DNA of 64,000 nt from Bathymodiolus brooksi (lineage: Eukaryota > Mollusca > Bivalvia > Mytilida > Modiolidae), in contig OY804584.1 of assembly GCA_963680875.1 (NCBI GenBank), positions 94,508,031 to 94,572,030 on the forward strand. Direction: 5' to 3'. Below are positions 10,060 through 22,400 of the stretch, piece after piece. The translations under genes and the position numbers were made by a program. The first letter of the stretch is position 1. Each line of letters begins with the position of its first letter. The notes beneath the pieces are model-generated. The model was given only the letters and a program-made list of their open reading frames with translations. It was not told the origin of the DNA and ran no database searches.

Positions 10060-12165
10060 CATTTTTAATGCAAGAATTAAAACTGTACATGGCTTAATGA
10101 AAACCCTATAAAGTTCTTTTTATTCAAGCAAATTTATTTCTTTGATATACAACATATAATTAGGCTTTTAATTTTATCAAATTTCAACAACTTGGACAAG
10201 AAACTTAGTTTTGGGAACCAAAAGTATATACCTTACTTTCTGCGAATTATCACTATAATGGAAAATCAGTATGTATTTTTCAAATAAAAGCTTTCTATTT
10301 AAAGAAGCTTCATTTCAATTGCACTTTTAGTTTGGATCCTGTAAGTATAATATATAATTATAAACAAGGTTTTGAAGAAATGATATGAATATCCATTGAA
10401 ATTTTCAAGTTTCAGAACTTTTTTTATATATGACTACAAAATTTTACTGAAAATTTCAGAAATGTCCTAAAATGCATATTTTAGACCATGGCTAAATGAA
10501 AATCATTTTAATTCCTTTATGCAAACAAGTTCATATCTTGGGTACTGGAAATACATTACATAAATAAGGTTAAAAGTACTTTCAACAAGTTTGAACATAA
10601 CACTTTGTTATGGGAGCCAAAATTATATCTTCCTGTCTGTGAATTATCACCAACACCATAGTGGAAAATCTGTATGTATCTTTTATATAAAAAGCTTTCC
10701 ATTTAAATAAGTGTCATTTCAGTAGCATTTTTAGTTTGGATCCTGTAAGTATGATACATAAACAAGGTTTTTAAAAAATAATATGAAGATCCATAGAAAT
10801 TTGCAAGTTTCAGAAACTTTTCTATATATGTGACTATAAAATTTTACTGAAATGTCCTGAACTGCATATTTTAGACTATGGCTAAATGAAAATCATTTTC
10901 AATTTCCTTATGCAAACCAAGTTTATTTCTTGACTATTCTAAAAACATTACATTAACTAGTTTTTTACTACATTTCAACAATTTTGGACATAATTTTTAG
11001 TTCAGGGAGCCAACATTATACTTTACTATCTTAGAATTATCAACATAGACATGATAGAGGGAAATCAATATGTATTTTTCATATAAAGGCTTTCTATTTA
11101 AAGAATTGTCATTTGAACTGCTTTTTATCCCCTCGCCAACGAAGTTGCGAAGGGATATAGTAACGCTACCGTCCGTCCGTCCGTCCGTCACATCCTTGTG
11201 AACACTCTAGAATCAACATCCTTCAATGGATTTTGACCAAACGTGGTACATACTTAGTCCTTAAGAGAATTTGAAACCCTATTGATTTTCAAGGTCACAG
11301 GGTCAAATTTTTACTGCGTAACATCCTTGTGAACACTCTAGAATCAACATCCTTCAATGGATTTTGACCAAACGTGGTACATACTTAGTCCTTAAGAGAA
11401 TTTGAAACCCTATTGATTTTCAAGGTCACAGGGTCAAATTTTTACTGCGTAACATCCTTGTGAACACTCTAGAATCAACATCCTTCAATGGATTTTGACC
11501 AAACTTGGTACATACTTAGTCCTTAAGAGAATCTGGAACCCTATTGATTTTCAAGGTCGTATGTCAAAGATCAAGGTCACAGGCTAAAATTTTTACTGCA
11601 TAACATCCTTGTGAACACTAGAATCAACATCCTTCAATGGATTTTTGACAAAACTTGGTACATACTTTGTCCTTAAGATAGCCGAAACCCTATTGATTTT
11701 CAAGGTCATAGCCTTATAGGTCAACGGTCAAGATAACCGGGTCAAAATTTTACCGCGTAACATCCTTGTGAACACTCTAGAATCAACATCCTTCAATGGA
11801 TTTTGACCAAACTTGGTACATACTTAGTCCTTAAGAGAATCTGGAACCCTATTGATTTTCAAAGTCAAAGGTCAAGGTCACCAGGTCAAATTTTTAGGCG
11901 AGGGGATACCCCATGCTTTGCCCTTGTTTAGTTTGGATCTTGTAAGTATGATTTATAAACAAGATTTTTAAGAAATAATGTGAAGATCCATAGCAATTTG
12001 CATGTTTCACAGTGTGTGAATTTAACAGTAGACCGATGGCCCATGTCTGTGTTAAAATCATGCAGGTTTTTGTAAAATTGTCTAAATTTTTTAGGCAAAT
12101 TACTACAAAAACTGGTAATTTCAGACAAATGTGATTTTGTAGTGATTGATATTTGTACTTTTTAT
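10060..12165. repeat. Degenerate ~395-bp tandem repeat in intron 1 of the element X gene
   Basis: Three diverged units share TTTTAGTTTGGATCCTGTAA (10328, 10730, interrupted third near 11927) and CATGGCTAAATGAAAATCAT. The third unit is split by the repeat at 11127-11926. No coding content. Confidence 0.65.
11127..11926. mobile_element. Dispersed repeat with internal tandem units (CCCCTCGCC ... GGCGAGGGG)
   Basis: Bounded by inverted tips CCCCTCGCC (11129) and GGCGAGGGG (11898). After a GTCC microsatellite it holds five units of about 131-157 bases starting CATCCTTGTGAACACTCTAG. I recall similar repeats from bivalve genomes. It interrupts the 395-bp tandem repeat, so it is a later insertion. 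Mobilisation mechanism unknown. Confidence 0.65.
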
Positions 12166-12937
12166 TTAGATATTCTGACCAAGGTAATTCTAGAGTAGAA
12201 GAAATGAGCAGCCATCACATTTTAACGAAACGGATGAAACTGGAGAAATCAAGTTCATTTGTGAACCCATTTGAGTATGTTCATTTTGTTAAAGATTAGA
12301 CATACATGTATTCTACATTATGTTTATAGGTAACATTGTCAATATTGTTCAACACAGTCACTTGTACAACAGTTTCCCATTAATTATTGTGGCTTGCATA
12401 GTGATACTACTAGTAGCTAAATTATATAGGGATCATGTTGGCTTCTGCGTCATCGTTACATTTTCATCAATCCACAAGCTGAAATGGCCAGTCCTCCTTA
12501 GCTACTTACGGGAATGAAACCAAACTGGGACAGAATTGACGCACGTCTGGCGCACCAAATGTTTTCCTGGAACTTTGATGTAATTTTGTCTCTTTATATT
12601 GTGTTGTGTAGATGTGTGCTGGATAGATGTATATAGATTTAATATCATTTTGAAAAGCTTTTTCGTTATACAGCTGCACATCAGAACCATATAGCAAAAT
12701 TTGTTTCGATATTATACACATACACTGTAATAAACAATTATTTTTTATTCTTACAGTCTCTCAACAGATATTACTGAAGAGGGCAGTGATGTTGGTGATG
12801 ATTCTGACGATGGAGATTTTGAACCTAGCCTCAACTTCACTCTAAGGTTTGTCATGTTAATTTCATGTTTCAGTTGTAACTTACATACTTGAAATTTTGT
12901 CCTAATAACAGAACCATGCATGATCATATGTCATAGG

Positions 12938-13110
12938 AGCTTTATTATACCCCCCACTCCACTGGAAAGGGGGGGTATACTGTTTTATCTCTGTCCGTCC
13001 GTTTGTCCCAAGATGTTCATAACATTTTTCTCAGTAATTATTTATGGCAGCAATCTGATATTTGATCATAGGCTTCAGAAGGGTCAATCGAAAGTCGCAA
13101 ACCCGCTGCG
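12938..13110 (+). repeat. Dispersed repeat starting TATACCCCC / GGGGGTATACTG
   Basis: Starts with a small GC-rich hairpin (TATACCCCCACTCC, then GGGGGGGTATACTG) followed by TCTGTCCGTCCGTTTGTCC and a CTCAGTAATTATTTATGG segment. A second, longer example of the same family is at 15375-15720. Confidence 0.6.
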
Positions 13111-13884
13111 CTGTCCATGGTCAAGTCTGGTAGAAGTCCCATCCGATGAAGGGAAAGACATCAACAACAAATGAAGATCAGGTCTGATTTGGGTAACAGA
13201 CACCATGTAACCATTGACCAGCTCGTGATGCCTGCCGTAGAACTTCTTGAGGGATGACCACAACCTAAAATCTGTCTACAAATCACTCAAATCCTTCATA
13301 AAGTGGACTTGTAATGATATGTTTAGTTGCTCATTCACTATACATTCGAGATATTCATCTTGAATTGAAAGTTAGGGCTCCATAGATCATAATCTCTATT
13401 GTTTTATTCTTGTGAATTACATTGTATGTATTTTTCTACTTCAGATGGCAGAGAAGTTACAACAAAAATACAGCTAGATGGTCTGTGCAGCCTGTTAAAG
13501 CTGACAAGTCATATTCCTATGTTCCAAGACTATTAAGGGTCATCATTTGTATGAGACTGCAAGATAATGAAGGAATGAATTAACGTGTGCAGTTGGAAGT
13601 AGATGATCCCAGAAGAATCTCGGTCCATCTTGCACCAATTCCACAACCTCCAACTCGGGATGATATTGTAGCATCTCAGAAATCCAGATTTGAAGACCAA
13701 GACAAAACAATTGACTATATTGTCGCATAAAATAAATTTAGATTGTCACTCTTTGTTTTTCCTGGTCTGACAGAAGTTCTGCACATTTAGAGCAGAAAAG
13801 TACCCAAGTCAGGATAATGGGCATTACAAATTGTCCAATGCACAATAATGATAACACTCAATGTGTTGGTCTAGTTAGTACAAA

Positions 13885-14265
13885 CCAGGACAACTTTTTA
13901 GGACCTTACAAGAAACATCTCTGCCAAGTTTGGTTAAATTCTGTTCGGCTGTTCTCAAGAAGAAGATGAAAATGTTGTTTCCCATAGGGTTTCAATGCAA
14001 ATTTTGACCTCCGCTGGTGGCCATTTTGAATTTTCAAATGGCGCAAACAGTAACAACACATGTTAAAGACATTCATAGGAACATATATACCAGATTTCAA
14101 TGCAATCCCTTCAGCGGTTCTTGAGAAGAAGTTTCTTGAAAATCGACCAATCAGAATTTTCAAAGTCACATGGTGGCCATGTTTTTTGACGAATCTGCAC
14201 ATGAGTAACAATTCTTGTGTAGGACCTCATAGAAAACATCTCTGCCAAGTTTGGTTTTGAATTAT
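13885..14265 (+). repeat. Dispersed repeat, AAACATCTCTGCCAAGTTTG units
   Basis: Two or three diverged units contain GACCTYAYARRAAACATCTC then TGCCAAGTTTGGTT (13905 and 14224) and CTTGAGAAGAAG-like sequence (14120). It lies between the two convergent genes of element X. I see no gene here. Confidence 0.5.
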
Positions 14266-14411
14266 ATAAAAGACTGTCAGTCCATTTTAGAAGAAGTTGT
14301 CAGTGCTGATAGAACAAAAAATGATAATAAGATGGCAAAACTTTCAAATTAAATTTACAATTCCAACTGACCAACTTGTGAAATTAACAACTCATTAGGG
14401 TTGATTTATTT

Positions 14412-14545
14412 TTTATTTTTGGTGTTTTAACGCCACTTTCAGCAATATTTCAGCTATATCATGGCGACCAGTTTTAGTGGGGGAGGAAGCCAGAGTACCC
14501 AGACAACCACCGACCATAGGGAAGCAAGTGGTAAACTTTATCATT
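14412..14545 (-). mobile_element. SINE, 3' half, inside element X
   Basis: Minus-strand copy of the common SINE tail and middle (GTGTTTTAACGCCACTTTCA at 14422, AGCTATATCATGGCGACCAG, GAGTACCCAGA). The head is missing. It overlaps no exon. Confidence 0.7.
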
Positions 14546-14587
14546 AGGGTATATGGGATAAAATACAAAATATTTCATGAACAAGTT

Positions 14588-14850
14588 TTAATTAAAACGT
14601 CTAGGAATGAAACCCTTGTATTGTCCATATAGATCAGGATATTTGTCCCTAATTTTCCAAGTACAACAGCTTGGGATCACACGTCTGACCCCAGCTCCAA
14701 GTCGGCCATGTGCCCAAATGGTATACTGGCGGTAGGCTGCATACCTATTGGATCTGTTGTAATCCTCGTCATGGGACATTACTACAAGTTCCTCTCGAAA
14801 CATTCTAGCAACCCCAACACTTCCTCATCAAGGACAATCCGATCAAAGTC
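14588..14850 (-). pseudogene. P2X7 C-terminal (ballast) domain gene, last exon, in element X
   Basis: The exon begins after a splice acceptor (TACAG|GACTTTGATCGG, 14850) and ends at 14588. The readable part has the diagnostic block of the P2X7 cytoplasmic ballast fold: [32 protein letters not shown] and [11 protein letters not shown]. In P2X7 this domain binds zinc and guanine nucleotide. Here it has no channel domain, like many invertebrate stand-alone versions. The first 15 codons are one base out of frame at a G-run near 14808. An upstream exon with the expected WCxC zinc ligands was not found; repeats occupy 15290-15730. It is most similar to the exon at 43534-43797. Domain identity is firm; role in the element unknown. 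Confidence 0.75.
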
Positions 14851-15374
14851 CTGTAATAAAGACAAGAGATTTAATAAAAAGAGTAAAGACAGATGGTTAT
14901 ACATTCATCTAGAAAAATGAGCTTTATTTAAAACAGACATATAATTCATTATAAGTGAAATAGTTTGCACAAATTCAGTTTAGAGAAATAAAAAAAAGTC
15001 TTTATTTTGGAAGGAAAGATTTTCTCGTGGGACTTTCTTATGACCACAGTTTTATTTCCTTTTTTTGTTGGTATATGGGAGAACCATTTTGGTCTTGCAA
15101 ATTTTTTTTTTATCAATTTACCCCTCAAGCTATTCAATTTTAATTTTATGGTTTTTTTTCTAAAAATTATTTTGATTCTGAATCTTAAAGAAAAAAATTT
15201 GGCTGGACAGGAGAAAAAAATATATTCCGACTTGACATTTTCACAGTATAATCAAATACTTGCCATTTTCACAGTATAATCGTATACAAAATTTTGAAGA
15301 AAAAAAAATTATTCCAGCACTTCGCCAATCCAATTAAAATTAGATCTACGCACTTGCTCCCTATTTTAGATCTA

Positions 15375-15720
15375 ATTATACCCCCGCTCCCCGAATGGGG
15401 AGGGGGGTATACTGTCTTACCTCTGTCCGTTCGTCCTTCCAAAATATTTTTCGTCACATTTTTCTCAGCAACTATTGATGGCAGAAATCTGATATTTGGT
15501 CACAAGCTTCACATAGGTATCCCATATCGTGGGAAGCGTTTTTGGAACCATCAGATTCCTACTTCCTGTTTGCCGATTTAGTTGGTTTTTATCCACATTG
15601 AACATATGTGCACATTTTTCTCAACAACTATTGATGGCAGAAATCTGGTATTTGGTCACAAGCTTCATATAGGTACCCCATATCATGGGAAGTGGCAGGG
15701 GTATCATAAGTGAGCATTAG
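15375..15720 (+). repeat. Dispersed repeat of the TATACCCCC family, longer copy
   Basis: The GC-rich hairpin start (TTATACCCCCGCTCC ... GGGGGGTATACTG) is followed by CCGTTCGTCCTTCC and two copies of CAACTATTGATGGCAGAAAT with TTTGGTCACAAGCTTCA. Flanked by related AATCCAATTAAAATTAGATC and TTTTAATTAGATTGGCACTT ends, which suggests one inserted unit. Confidence 0.6.
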
Positions 15721-16832
15721 ATCACAGTTCACCTTGTTTTAATTAGATTGGCACTTCGCCGGAAAATAAGAAAATATGATTTCTGTGCAGTCTGAAAAAA
15801 AACATTTCTACGTGACATAGCCCCCTTCAAGGTAAATGGTCAGTCCCATATTATTTTGCAGCAACTGTCTTGTGGAACTAGAAGTAAGGTCTCTTTTGTT
15901 TCTAATCCAGCCCAAATTTCTCTGAAACATTCCAGTCAATTAACAAATAAAACAACACTGGCTACGTCATTCGTTTTCATCAGACATGTATTTCACTGTG
16001 TTCTACATGTATGTCTCTGTTTTCATATTGTCGGTAAACTGGCTAAAATAAATTAATTTAACACGTGTATCAAAATCTCGGGGAACAACTTCATAACTTA
16101 TAAGAAGAAAAAAACTAATTTAGTTATTTTTAACGCCGGCAAAAATTTCCGATCGAAAATACGTAGTTGAGCTTGTCCCCATGGGGTGCCTCCTGGCATG
16201 TTTTCAATGGGTATCGTGGAAATATCGGCTGAATCTGTTAAGGCATGTAGTTTTCATCAAAGAAAATCTATTCCTGATACAGAAATTATTTATTCTACGT
16301 CTTTTAGATACAATCGGTTCGCAAATAGCTTTTTTCCTCAACTTTTATAGAAACTTACCTCAATATCCATGCTACTGACATAAAAATAGATAAATAAATA
16401 GAGTTGGCCTCGCCCAGGTCAGTGCATAATTAATTAGCTTCCGGTAACGATGGTCAGCTTTTTTAGTCGAAAAAACAACGTTTCGGAGCGTATTCATCAA
16501 TAATTCGGTGTTTAATCTTCATTTTATGAAGGTCAGTACGGAAATCGACAATAATTTAGGGTATGAAAAAATTACGCAGCTGGTAGACAATATCCCTTTA
16601 AAGAACAATCAATCAAATAATTATTTAATACGGTATTATTTATATTTCATGCAAAAACAAATAAACATAAAAATTACTCATATATATATACACTGAAAAT
16701 TTGAAACGGAGTCATTGCTAACAAAGATTTTTTTTCATTAGCATTATGGTATCATTATTATAATAACATGTTTATTACCCTATTAATAAACTATTTGATC
16801 TAGACTCACTCTTTGTTATAGTAAAGATTGGG

Positions 16833-17082
16833 GTTATGGTGTTTAACGCCACTTTTAACAATATTTCAGTTATATCGTGGAGGTCATTTTTTTTTTATTA
16901 TTGGAAACCGGAATACCCGGTGAAAACCACCGACTTGCCACAAGTCACTGACAAACTTTATCACATAATGTTGTATCGAGTACAGCTCGCCATGAACATG
17001 ATTCGAACTCACAACTTTAATGATGATGGGCATTGAGTGCACAAGTAAATTCAACTACCATATGATCACGACCACGACGGAT
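16833..17082 (-). mobile_element. tRNA-derived SINE, full length
   Basis: On the minus strand: head ending near 17082 with B-box-like GAGTTCGAATC, middle with ACCGGGTATTCCGG, and a tail ending AAAGTGGCGTTAAACACC at 16840. This is the best full-length example of the common SINE. Copy 2: 61205-61452. Confidence 0.8.
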
Positions 17083-18029
17083 CCTTTGTGATATTTAGAT
17101 CAGCGAAAAAATAGCATACTAGATGAGCAAGGTTTTTGGCTCGTATATCTAAGCTCACTCTTCTTTACATTTCTGGCCGTCCCTCACTACTGAAGATTAT
17201 TGGCCGAGCGCCGTATTAAATTTAGTTAATACATAAGTTAACATATGTACAATAAACAATGAATCAAAGGTTAAAACTATATACATTTGATAACTACTAT
17301 GAGTATGAGTGATTATGGTGTGAAAATTGGAATCAAGGCAGATACTGGGATCATGCTATTGAAACCGTCAACTGTGTCTGCAGTGGTAAATGTTGTAGGC
17401 AGTTGATTCCAAAGTGTGATAGACCTGGGGAAGTACGAGTATTTGTAGCAGTCTTTTGATGTGTTCTTTGGGACATTGCGTATTACATAAGATATTTATT
17501 TGTACGTTTTCTAGAGGATATAGTACTGGGTGAATGTCTTTGACTAACATGTATATATATATATATACAACGTCTGAAAAACCAGTCAACGATCAATCTT
17601 ACGGGTGTTGGATCGTTACGGTATAACGATACTATACAAGTAAAACAATTATAAACGTCTAAAATGGTTTGTAAAACAACACCAAGTACACAAAACAAAG
17701 TGATAAAGAATTAAACACTTCGTTGAATGACAAAATGTTCGTCCCACCGAGGGACTTTATCAATGTCTAATTAAATAAAATTTCGAAACAATATAGCGAC
17801 TTTACAATTTCAAAAAAAAGTTTTTGACGGTCCATGTACGGCACAAAAGAACCAGAAGATGCACATATGAAACTACATGCATAAAAGAATGGAAATCCTA
17901 CATATAAATTAATAAAAGTACAATAACAATAATATAAATACACAATAGGGCTACACATTTAAATAAATGTTAAATTAGAAATAAAAATAAATATAAAAAT
18001 GAGACATTATTGGTAAATGTATCAAATAG

Positions 18030-18641
18030 CACAGGGGCTAGGTGCGTCCGAAAAAAAATAATAATAAAAAAAAATACTATATAATACTACAAGGGGGCGA
18101 ACTCACTTGCTTCCATTTTTTTAAGTCGTCGTGTTAAATTGGTCGTAACTTCGGAACGCCTTAATATTTTCAAAAAATGTTTTCCCCAGTCGAAAGTCGA
18201 GTAATTGTCCTTTCCAAAGAGACCTCAATTGTTAGTGTAGGCCTCCGAACTGCTGAGGTATCATACACGAACCAAAACAAAACGGCGTGAAAATCCGAAG
18301 TCTTACAAACGCTGGGTTGACCACTTCCCATCTGTGTACAGACTTTCACATGCGTAAACGAGTCATTTTGACTAGCTAAATACTTTCATCCATTCAAATT
18401 ACGTTAAAATTTCTTACCTTTCGCCAATTTATATGCCCTTTAAATATGTTTTTGAAAGAAATCCCTTTTGCATCCTTGACAAATGCCATAGACATGAAAA
18501 TTGAGAGAGTTCTAACGGGCTTTTTGATTGGCTGAAACAGATCAATTTAACACGACGACTTAAAAAAAATGGTAGCAAGTGAGTTCGCCCCCTTGTAGTA
18601 TTATATAGTATTTTTTTTTTCGGACGCACCTAGTCCCTTTG
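18030..18641. mobile_element. 612-bp non-autonomous element with ~110-bp inverted repeats
   Basis: The ends are CACAGGGGCTAGGTGCGTCC and GGACGCACCTAGTCCCTTTG, and complementarity extends over about 110 bases (ACAAGGGGGCGAACTCACTT on the left, its complement on the right). TCAAATAG flanks both sides (18022-18029, 18642-18649). An 8-bp duplication with CAGGG-type ends suggests hAT-type mobilisation. The copy-2 version (62406-62856) has an internal deletion of about 160 bases. Confidence 0.8.
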
Positions 18642-18798
18642 TCAAATAGCACTGTCAAAATATTGTTGAAAACAGTATAATACCCAAACTCATTAAAAAA
18701 AACGGCCCACCACAGTGTGGAATATATACTTTGGGCCAATTGAGCAAACTGTATGTCCTAATACGACTGGAGGAGACCAACAAAAATATATATATATA

Positions 18799-18958
18799 GG
18801 GAGTGGATGTAGTCGAGTGGTCTAGGGCGCTGGACGTAAGGCTAAGCGAATGGTGCTGCAGTGTATCAATGGTGTGGGTTCAAATCCCGTCGAGGGAAGA
18901 ACAAAAATTTGACAGCTCTAAAATCTAATTCTAACACTGTTTGGTTTAATTTTCAGAC

Positions 18959-18959
<1 letters not shown>
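18799..18959 (+). mobile_element. tRNA-Leu-like SINE with (TA)n tail
   Basis: The head resembles a class II tRNA: A-box TAGTCGAGTGG at 18810-18820 and B-box GGTTCAAATCC at 18877-18887. It is followed by about 55 bases ending CAGACG and a TA microsatellite. The acceptor stem does not close, so it is not a functional tRNA gene. The same unit, inverted, is built into every monomer of the 471-bp array that starts 450 bases downstream. Copy 2: 63017-63175. Confidence 0.8.
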
Positions 18960-19007
<48 letters not shown>

Positions 19008-19040
19008 CGTTTGTAGATGGTATATATATATATATATATA
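18958..19040. repeat. (TA)n microsatellites
   Basis: Two TA runs, 18960-19004 and 19021-19040, separated by GCGTTTGTAGATGG. Copy 2 has only one shorter run (63175-63194). Confidence 0.9.
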
Positions 19041-19413
19041 GAAGTCTAGAAGATTGTGCAACGATATCGATAAAGATGTTACAAAAAATATATTGACACA
19101 ATTTTCGATCAACAAATGACCTTCCTCAGTGTCTATCAAAGTTAGACTGAGTTTGTAAAGATTAGATGGTATAATTACAACTCACTAAATAGTCAGGTGA
19201 CAAAGTCTGACGTATTAAAAATCTTTAACTCCCTCATTTCACTGTAAAGATATGATGGTATAATTGTCACCTGGTAAAGTGTGGCGCATTTGAGAATGCT
19301 AAGGATAATCGTTAATAAAAGGTGGTGAGCACAAATCCTTAACTTTGTGACAGTAGTAAAATATTCGTTAACTATAAACACTGAAAGAATATATATATAT
19401 ATATATATATATA
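19041..19413. other. Spacer before the satellite array
   Basis: Non-coding and present almost unchanged at 63195-63533. It begins with half of the AAGTCTAGAAGATTGTGCAA palindrome arm (seen complete at 34752-34862) and ends with a TA run abutting the first monomer. Confidence 0.6.
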
Positions 19414-22400
19414 TACGTCTGAAAATTAAACCAAACAGTGTTAGAATTAGATTTTAGAGCTGTCAAATTTTTGTTCTTCCCTCGACGGGATTTGAACCCA
19501 CACCATTGTTACACTGCAGCACCATTCGCTTAGCCTTACGTCCAGCGCCCTAGACCACTCGACTACATCCACTCCCTTAAAAAAGGAGCTTCAATAGTCG
19601 TAGTGTTACCTTGTCTTGTAAGGCAAATCTAGGGATAGGCGTAAGACATGTGTATAAGCGTGTGTAGATGGTACATATATACTTAATATTATAATTTGAC
19701 AGCAATCTAACTCAGCAATTTTTAATATATTGGATAGGATAATGAAGAATTATTCACTATACAGTCACAGGAAATAAAGTATATTATACAAACGTCTAGA
19801 AGCAAGTGACAACCATACAATATATCTGTCCCACTGGATCTCAAAGTTACTTTAAAGGATACTAGGTTAATACTAAATATTATATACGTCTGAAAATTAA
19901 ACCAAACAGTGTTAGAATTAGATTTTAGAGCTGTCAAATTTTTGTTCTTCCCTCGACGGGATTTGAACCCACACCATTGTTACACTGCAGCACCATTCGC
20001 TTAGCCTTACGTCCAGCGCCCTAGACCACTCGACTACATCCACTCCCTTAAAAAAGGAGCTTCAATAGTCGTAGTGTTACCTTGTCTCGTAAGGCAAATC
20101 TAGGGATAGGCGTAAGACATGTGTATAAGCGTGTGTAGATGGTACATATATACTTAATATTATAATTTGACAGCAATCTAACTCAGCAATTTTTAATATA
20201 TTGGATAGGATAATGAAGAATTATTCACTATGCAGTCACAGGAAATAAAGTATATTATACAAACGTCTAGAAGCAAGTGACAACCATACAATATATCTGT
20301 CCCACTGGATTTCAAAGTTACTTTAAAGGATACTAGGTTAATACTAAATATTATATACGTCTGAAAATTAAACCAAACAGTGTTAGAATTAGATTTTAGA
20401 GCTGTCACATTTTTGTTCTTCCCTCGACGGGATTTGAACCCACACCATTGTTACACTGCAGCACCATTCGCTTAGCCTTACATCCAGCGCCCTAGACCAC
20501 TCGACTACATCCACTCCCTTAAAAAAGGAGCTTCAATAGTCGTAGTGTTACCTTGTCTCGTAAGGCAAATCTAGGGATAGGCGTAAGACATGTGTATAAG
20601 CGTGTGTAGATGGTACATATATACTTAATATTATAATTTGACAGCAATCTAACTCAGCAATTTTTAATATATTGGATAGGATAATGAAGAATTATTCACT
20701 ATGCAGTCACAGGAAATAAAGTATATTATACAAACGTCTAGAAGCAAGTGACAACCATACAATATATCTGTCCCACTGGATCTCAAAGTTACTTTAAAGG
20801 ATACTAGGTTAATACTAAATATTATATACGTCTGAAAATTAAACCAAACAGTGTTAGAATTAGATTTTAGAGCTGTCAAATTTTTGTTCTTCCCTCGACG
20901 GGATTTGAACCCACACCATTGTTACACTGCAGCACCATTCGCTTAGCCTTACGTCCAGCGCCCTAGACCACTCGACTACATCCACTCCCTTAAAAAAGGA
21001 GCTTCAATAGTCGTAGTGTTACCTTGTCTCGTAAGGCAAATCTAGGGATAGGCGTAAGACATGTGTATAAGCGTGTGTAGATGGTACATATATACTTAAT
21101 ATTATAATTTGACAGCAATCTAACTCAGCAATTTTTAATATATTGGATAGGATAATGAAGAATTATTCACTATACAGTCACAGGAAATAAAGTATATTAT
21201 ACAAACGTCTAGAAGCAAGTGACAACCATACAATATATCTGTCCCACTGGATCTCAAAGTTACTTTAAAGGATACTAGGTTAATACTAAATATTATATAC
21301 GTCTGAAAATTAAACCAAACAGTGTTAGAATTAGATTTTAGAGCTGTCAAATTTTTGTTCTTCCCTCGACGGGATTTGAACCCACACCATTGTTACACTG
21401 CAGCACCATTCGCTTAGCCTTACGTCCAGCGCCCTAGACCACTCGACTACATCCACTCCCTTAAAAAAGGAGCTTCAATAGTCGTAGTGTTACCTTGTCT
21501 CGTAAGGCAAATCTAGGGATAGGCGTAAGACATGTGTATAAGCGTGTGTAGATGGTACATATATACTTAATATTATAATTTGACAGCAATCTAACTCAGC
21601 AATTTTTAATATATTGGATAGGATAATGAAGAATTATTCACTATACAGTCACAGGAAATAAAGTATATTATACAAACGTCTAGAAGCAAGTGACAACCAT
21701 ACAATATAGCTGTCCCACTGGATCTCAAAGTTACTTTAAAGGATACTAGGTTAATACTAAATATTATATACGTCTGAAAATTAAACCAAACAGTGTTAGA
21801 ATTAGATTTTAGAGCTGTCAAATTTTTGTTCTTCCCTCGACGGGATTTGAACCCACACCATTGTTACACTGCAGCACCATTCGCTTAGCCTTACGTCCAG
21901 CGCCCTAGACCACTCGACTACATCCACTCCCTTAAAAAAGGAGCTTCAATAGTCGTAGTGTTACCTTGTCTCGTAAGGCAAATCTAGGGATAGGCATAAG
22001 ACATGTGTATAAGCGTGTGTAGATGGTACATATATACTTAATATTATAATTTGACAGCAATCTAACTCAGCAATTTTTAATATATTGGATAGGATAATGA
22101 AGAATTATTCACTATGCAGTCACAGGAAATAAAGTATATTATACAAACGTCTAGAAGCAAGTGACAACCATACAATATATCTGTCCCACTGGATCTCAAA
22201 GTTACTTTAAAGGATACTAGGTTAATACTAAATATTATATACGTCTGAAAATTAAACCAAACAGTGTTAGAATTAGATTTTAGAGCTGTCAAATTTTTGT
22301 TCTTCCCTCGACGGGATTTGAACCCACACCATTGTTACACTGCAGCACCATTCGCTTAGCCTTACGTCCAGCGCCCTAGACCACTCGACTACATCCACTC

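Larger units (their letters stand above)
9612..13730 (+). pseudogene. Element X gene, R-I-x-V-G-D-Q-x-D-R protein, four exons
   Basis: The exons I can chain are 9612-9780, 12170-12274, 12757-12846 and 13445-13730, all with GT/AG borders and compatible phases. Exon 1 reads KLSTRGRKRTLTN... then CRIYVGDQLDRCRWMERTQ, a clear paralogue of the element Y exon at 2224-2033. It then loses frame before the donor at 9781. Exon 2 reads YSDQGNSRVEEMSSHHILT..., exon 3 is acidic (ITEEGSDVGDDSDDGDFEP), and exon 4 starts WQRSYNKNTARWSVQPVK. Exon 4 has an in-frame TAA at 13581-13583 and a final TAA at 13728-13730. Intron 1 was enlarged by tandem and dispersed repeats. The family and function are not known to me. 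It converges on the P2X7-ballast gene. Confidence 0.5.
9355..16597. mobile_element. Element X: 7.2-kb TTAA-flanked DNA element
   Basis: The termini are 97-base inverted repeats (9355-9451 and 16501-16597) starting AGGGATATTGTCTACCAGCT, with very few mismatches. TTAA lies on both sides (9351-9354, 16598-16601). The other copy of this region has the uninterrupted empty site GACG-TTAA-AGAAC at 60965-60977, so the boundaries are exact. Inside are a broken multi-exon gene on the plus strand and a broken P2X7-ballast-domain gene on the minus strand, converging, plus younger repeats. TTAA duplication is known for piggyBac and Kolobok. No transposase of either family is recognisable, so it may be non-autonomous. 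Confidence 0.92.
16598..18960. repeat. Duplicated block, copy 1 (second part)
   Basis: Collinear with 60969-63176. Contains a full SINE, a long-TIR element and a tRNA-derived SINE of a second type, listed separately. No gene is supported. 17081-18020 shows no recognisable structure beyond TA microsatellites. Confidence 0.85.

Noticed and set aside
18799..18903. Functional tRNA-Leu gene
   Set aside because: A- and B-box match, but the acceptor arms do not pair and the sequence continues into a SINE body with a TA tail.
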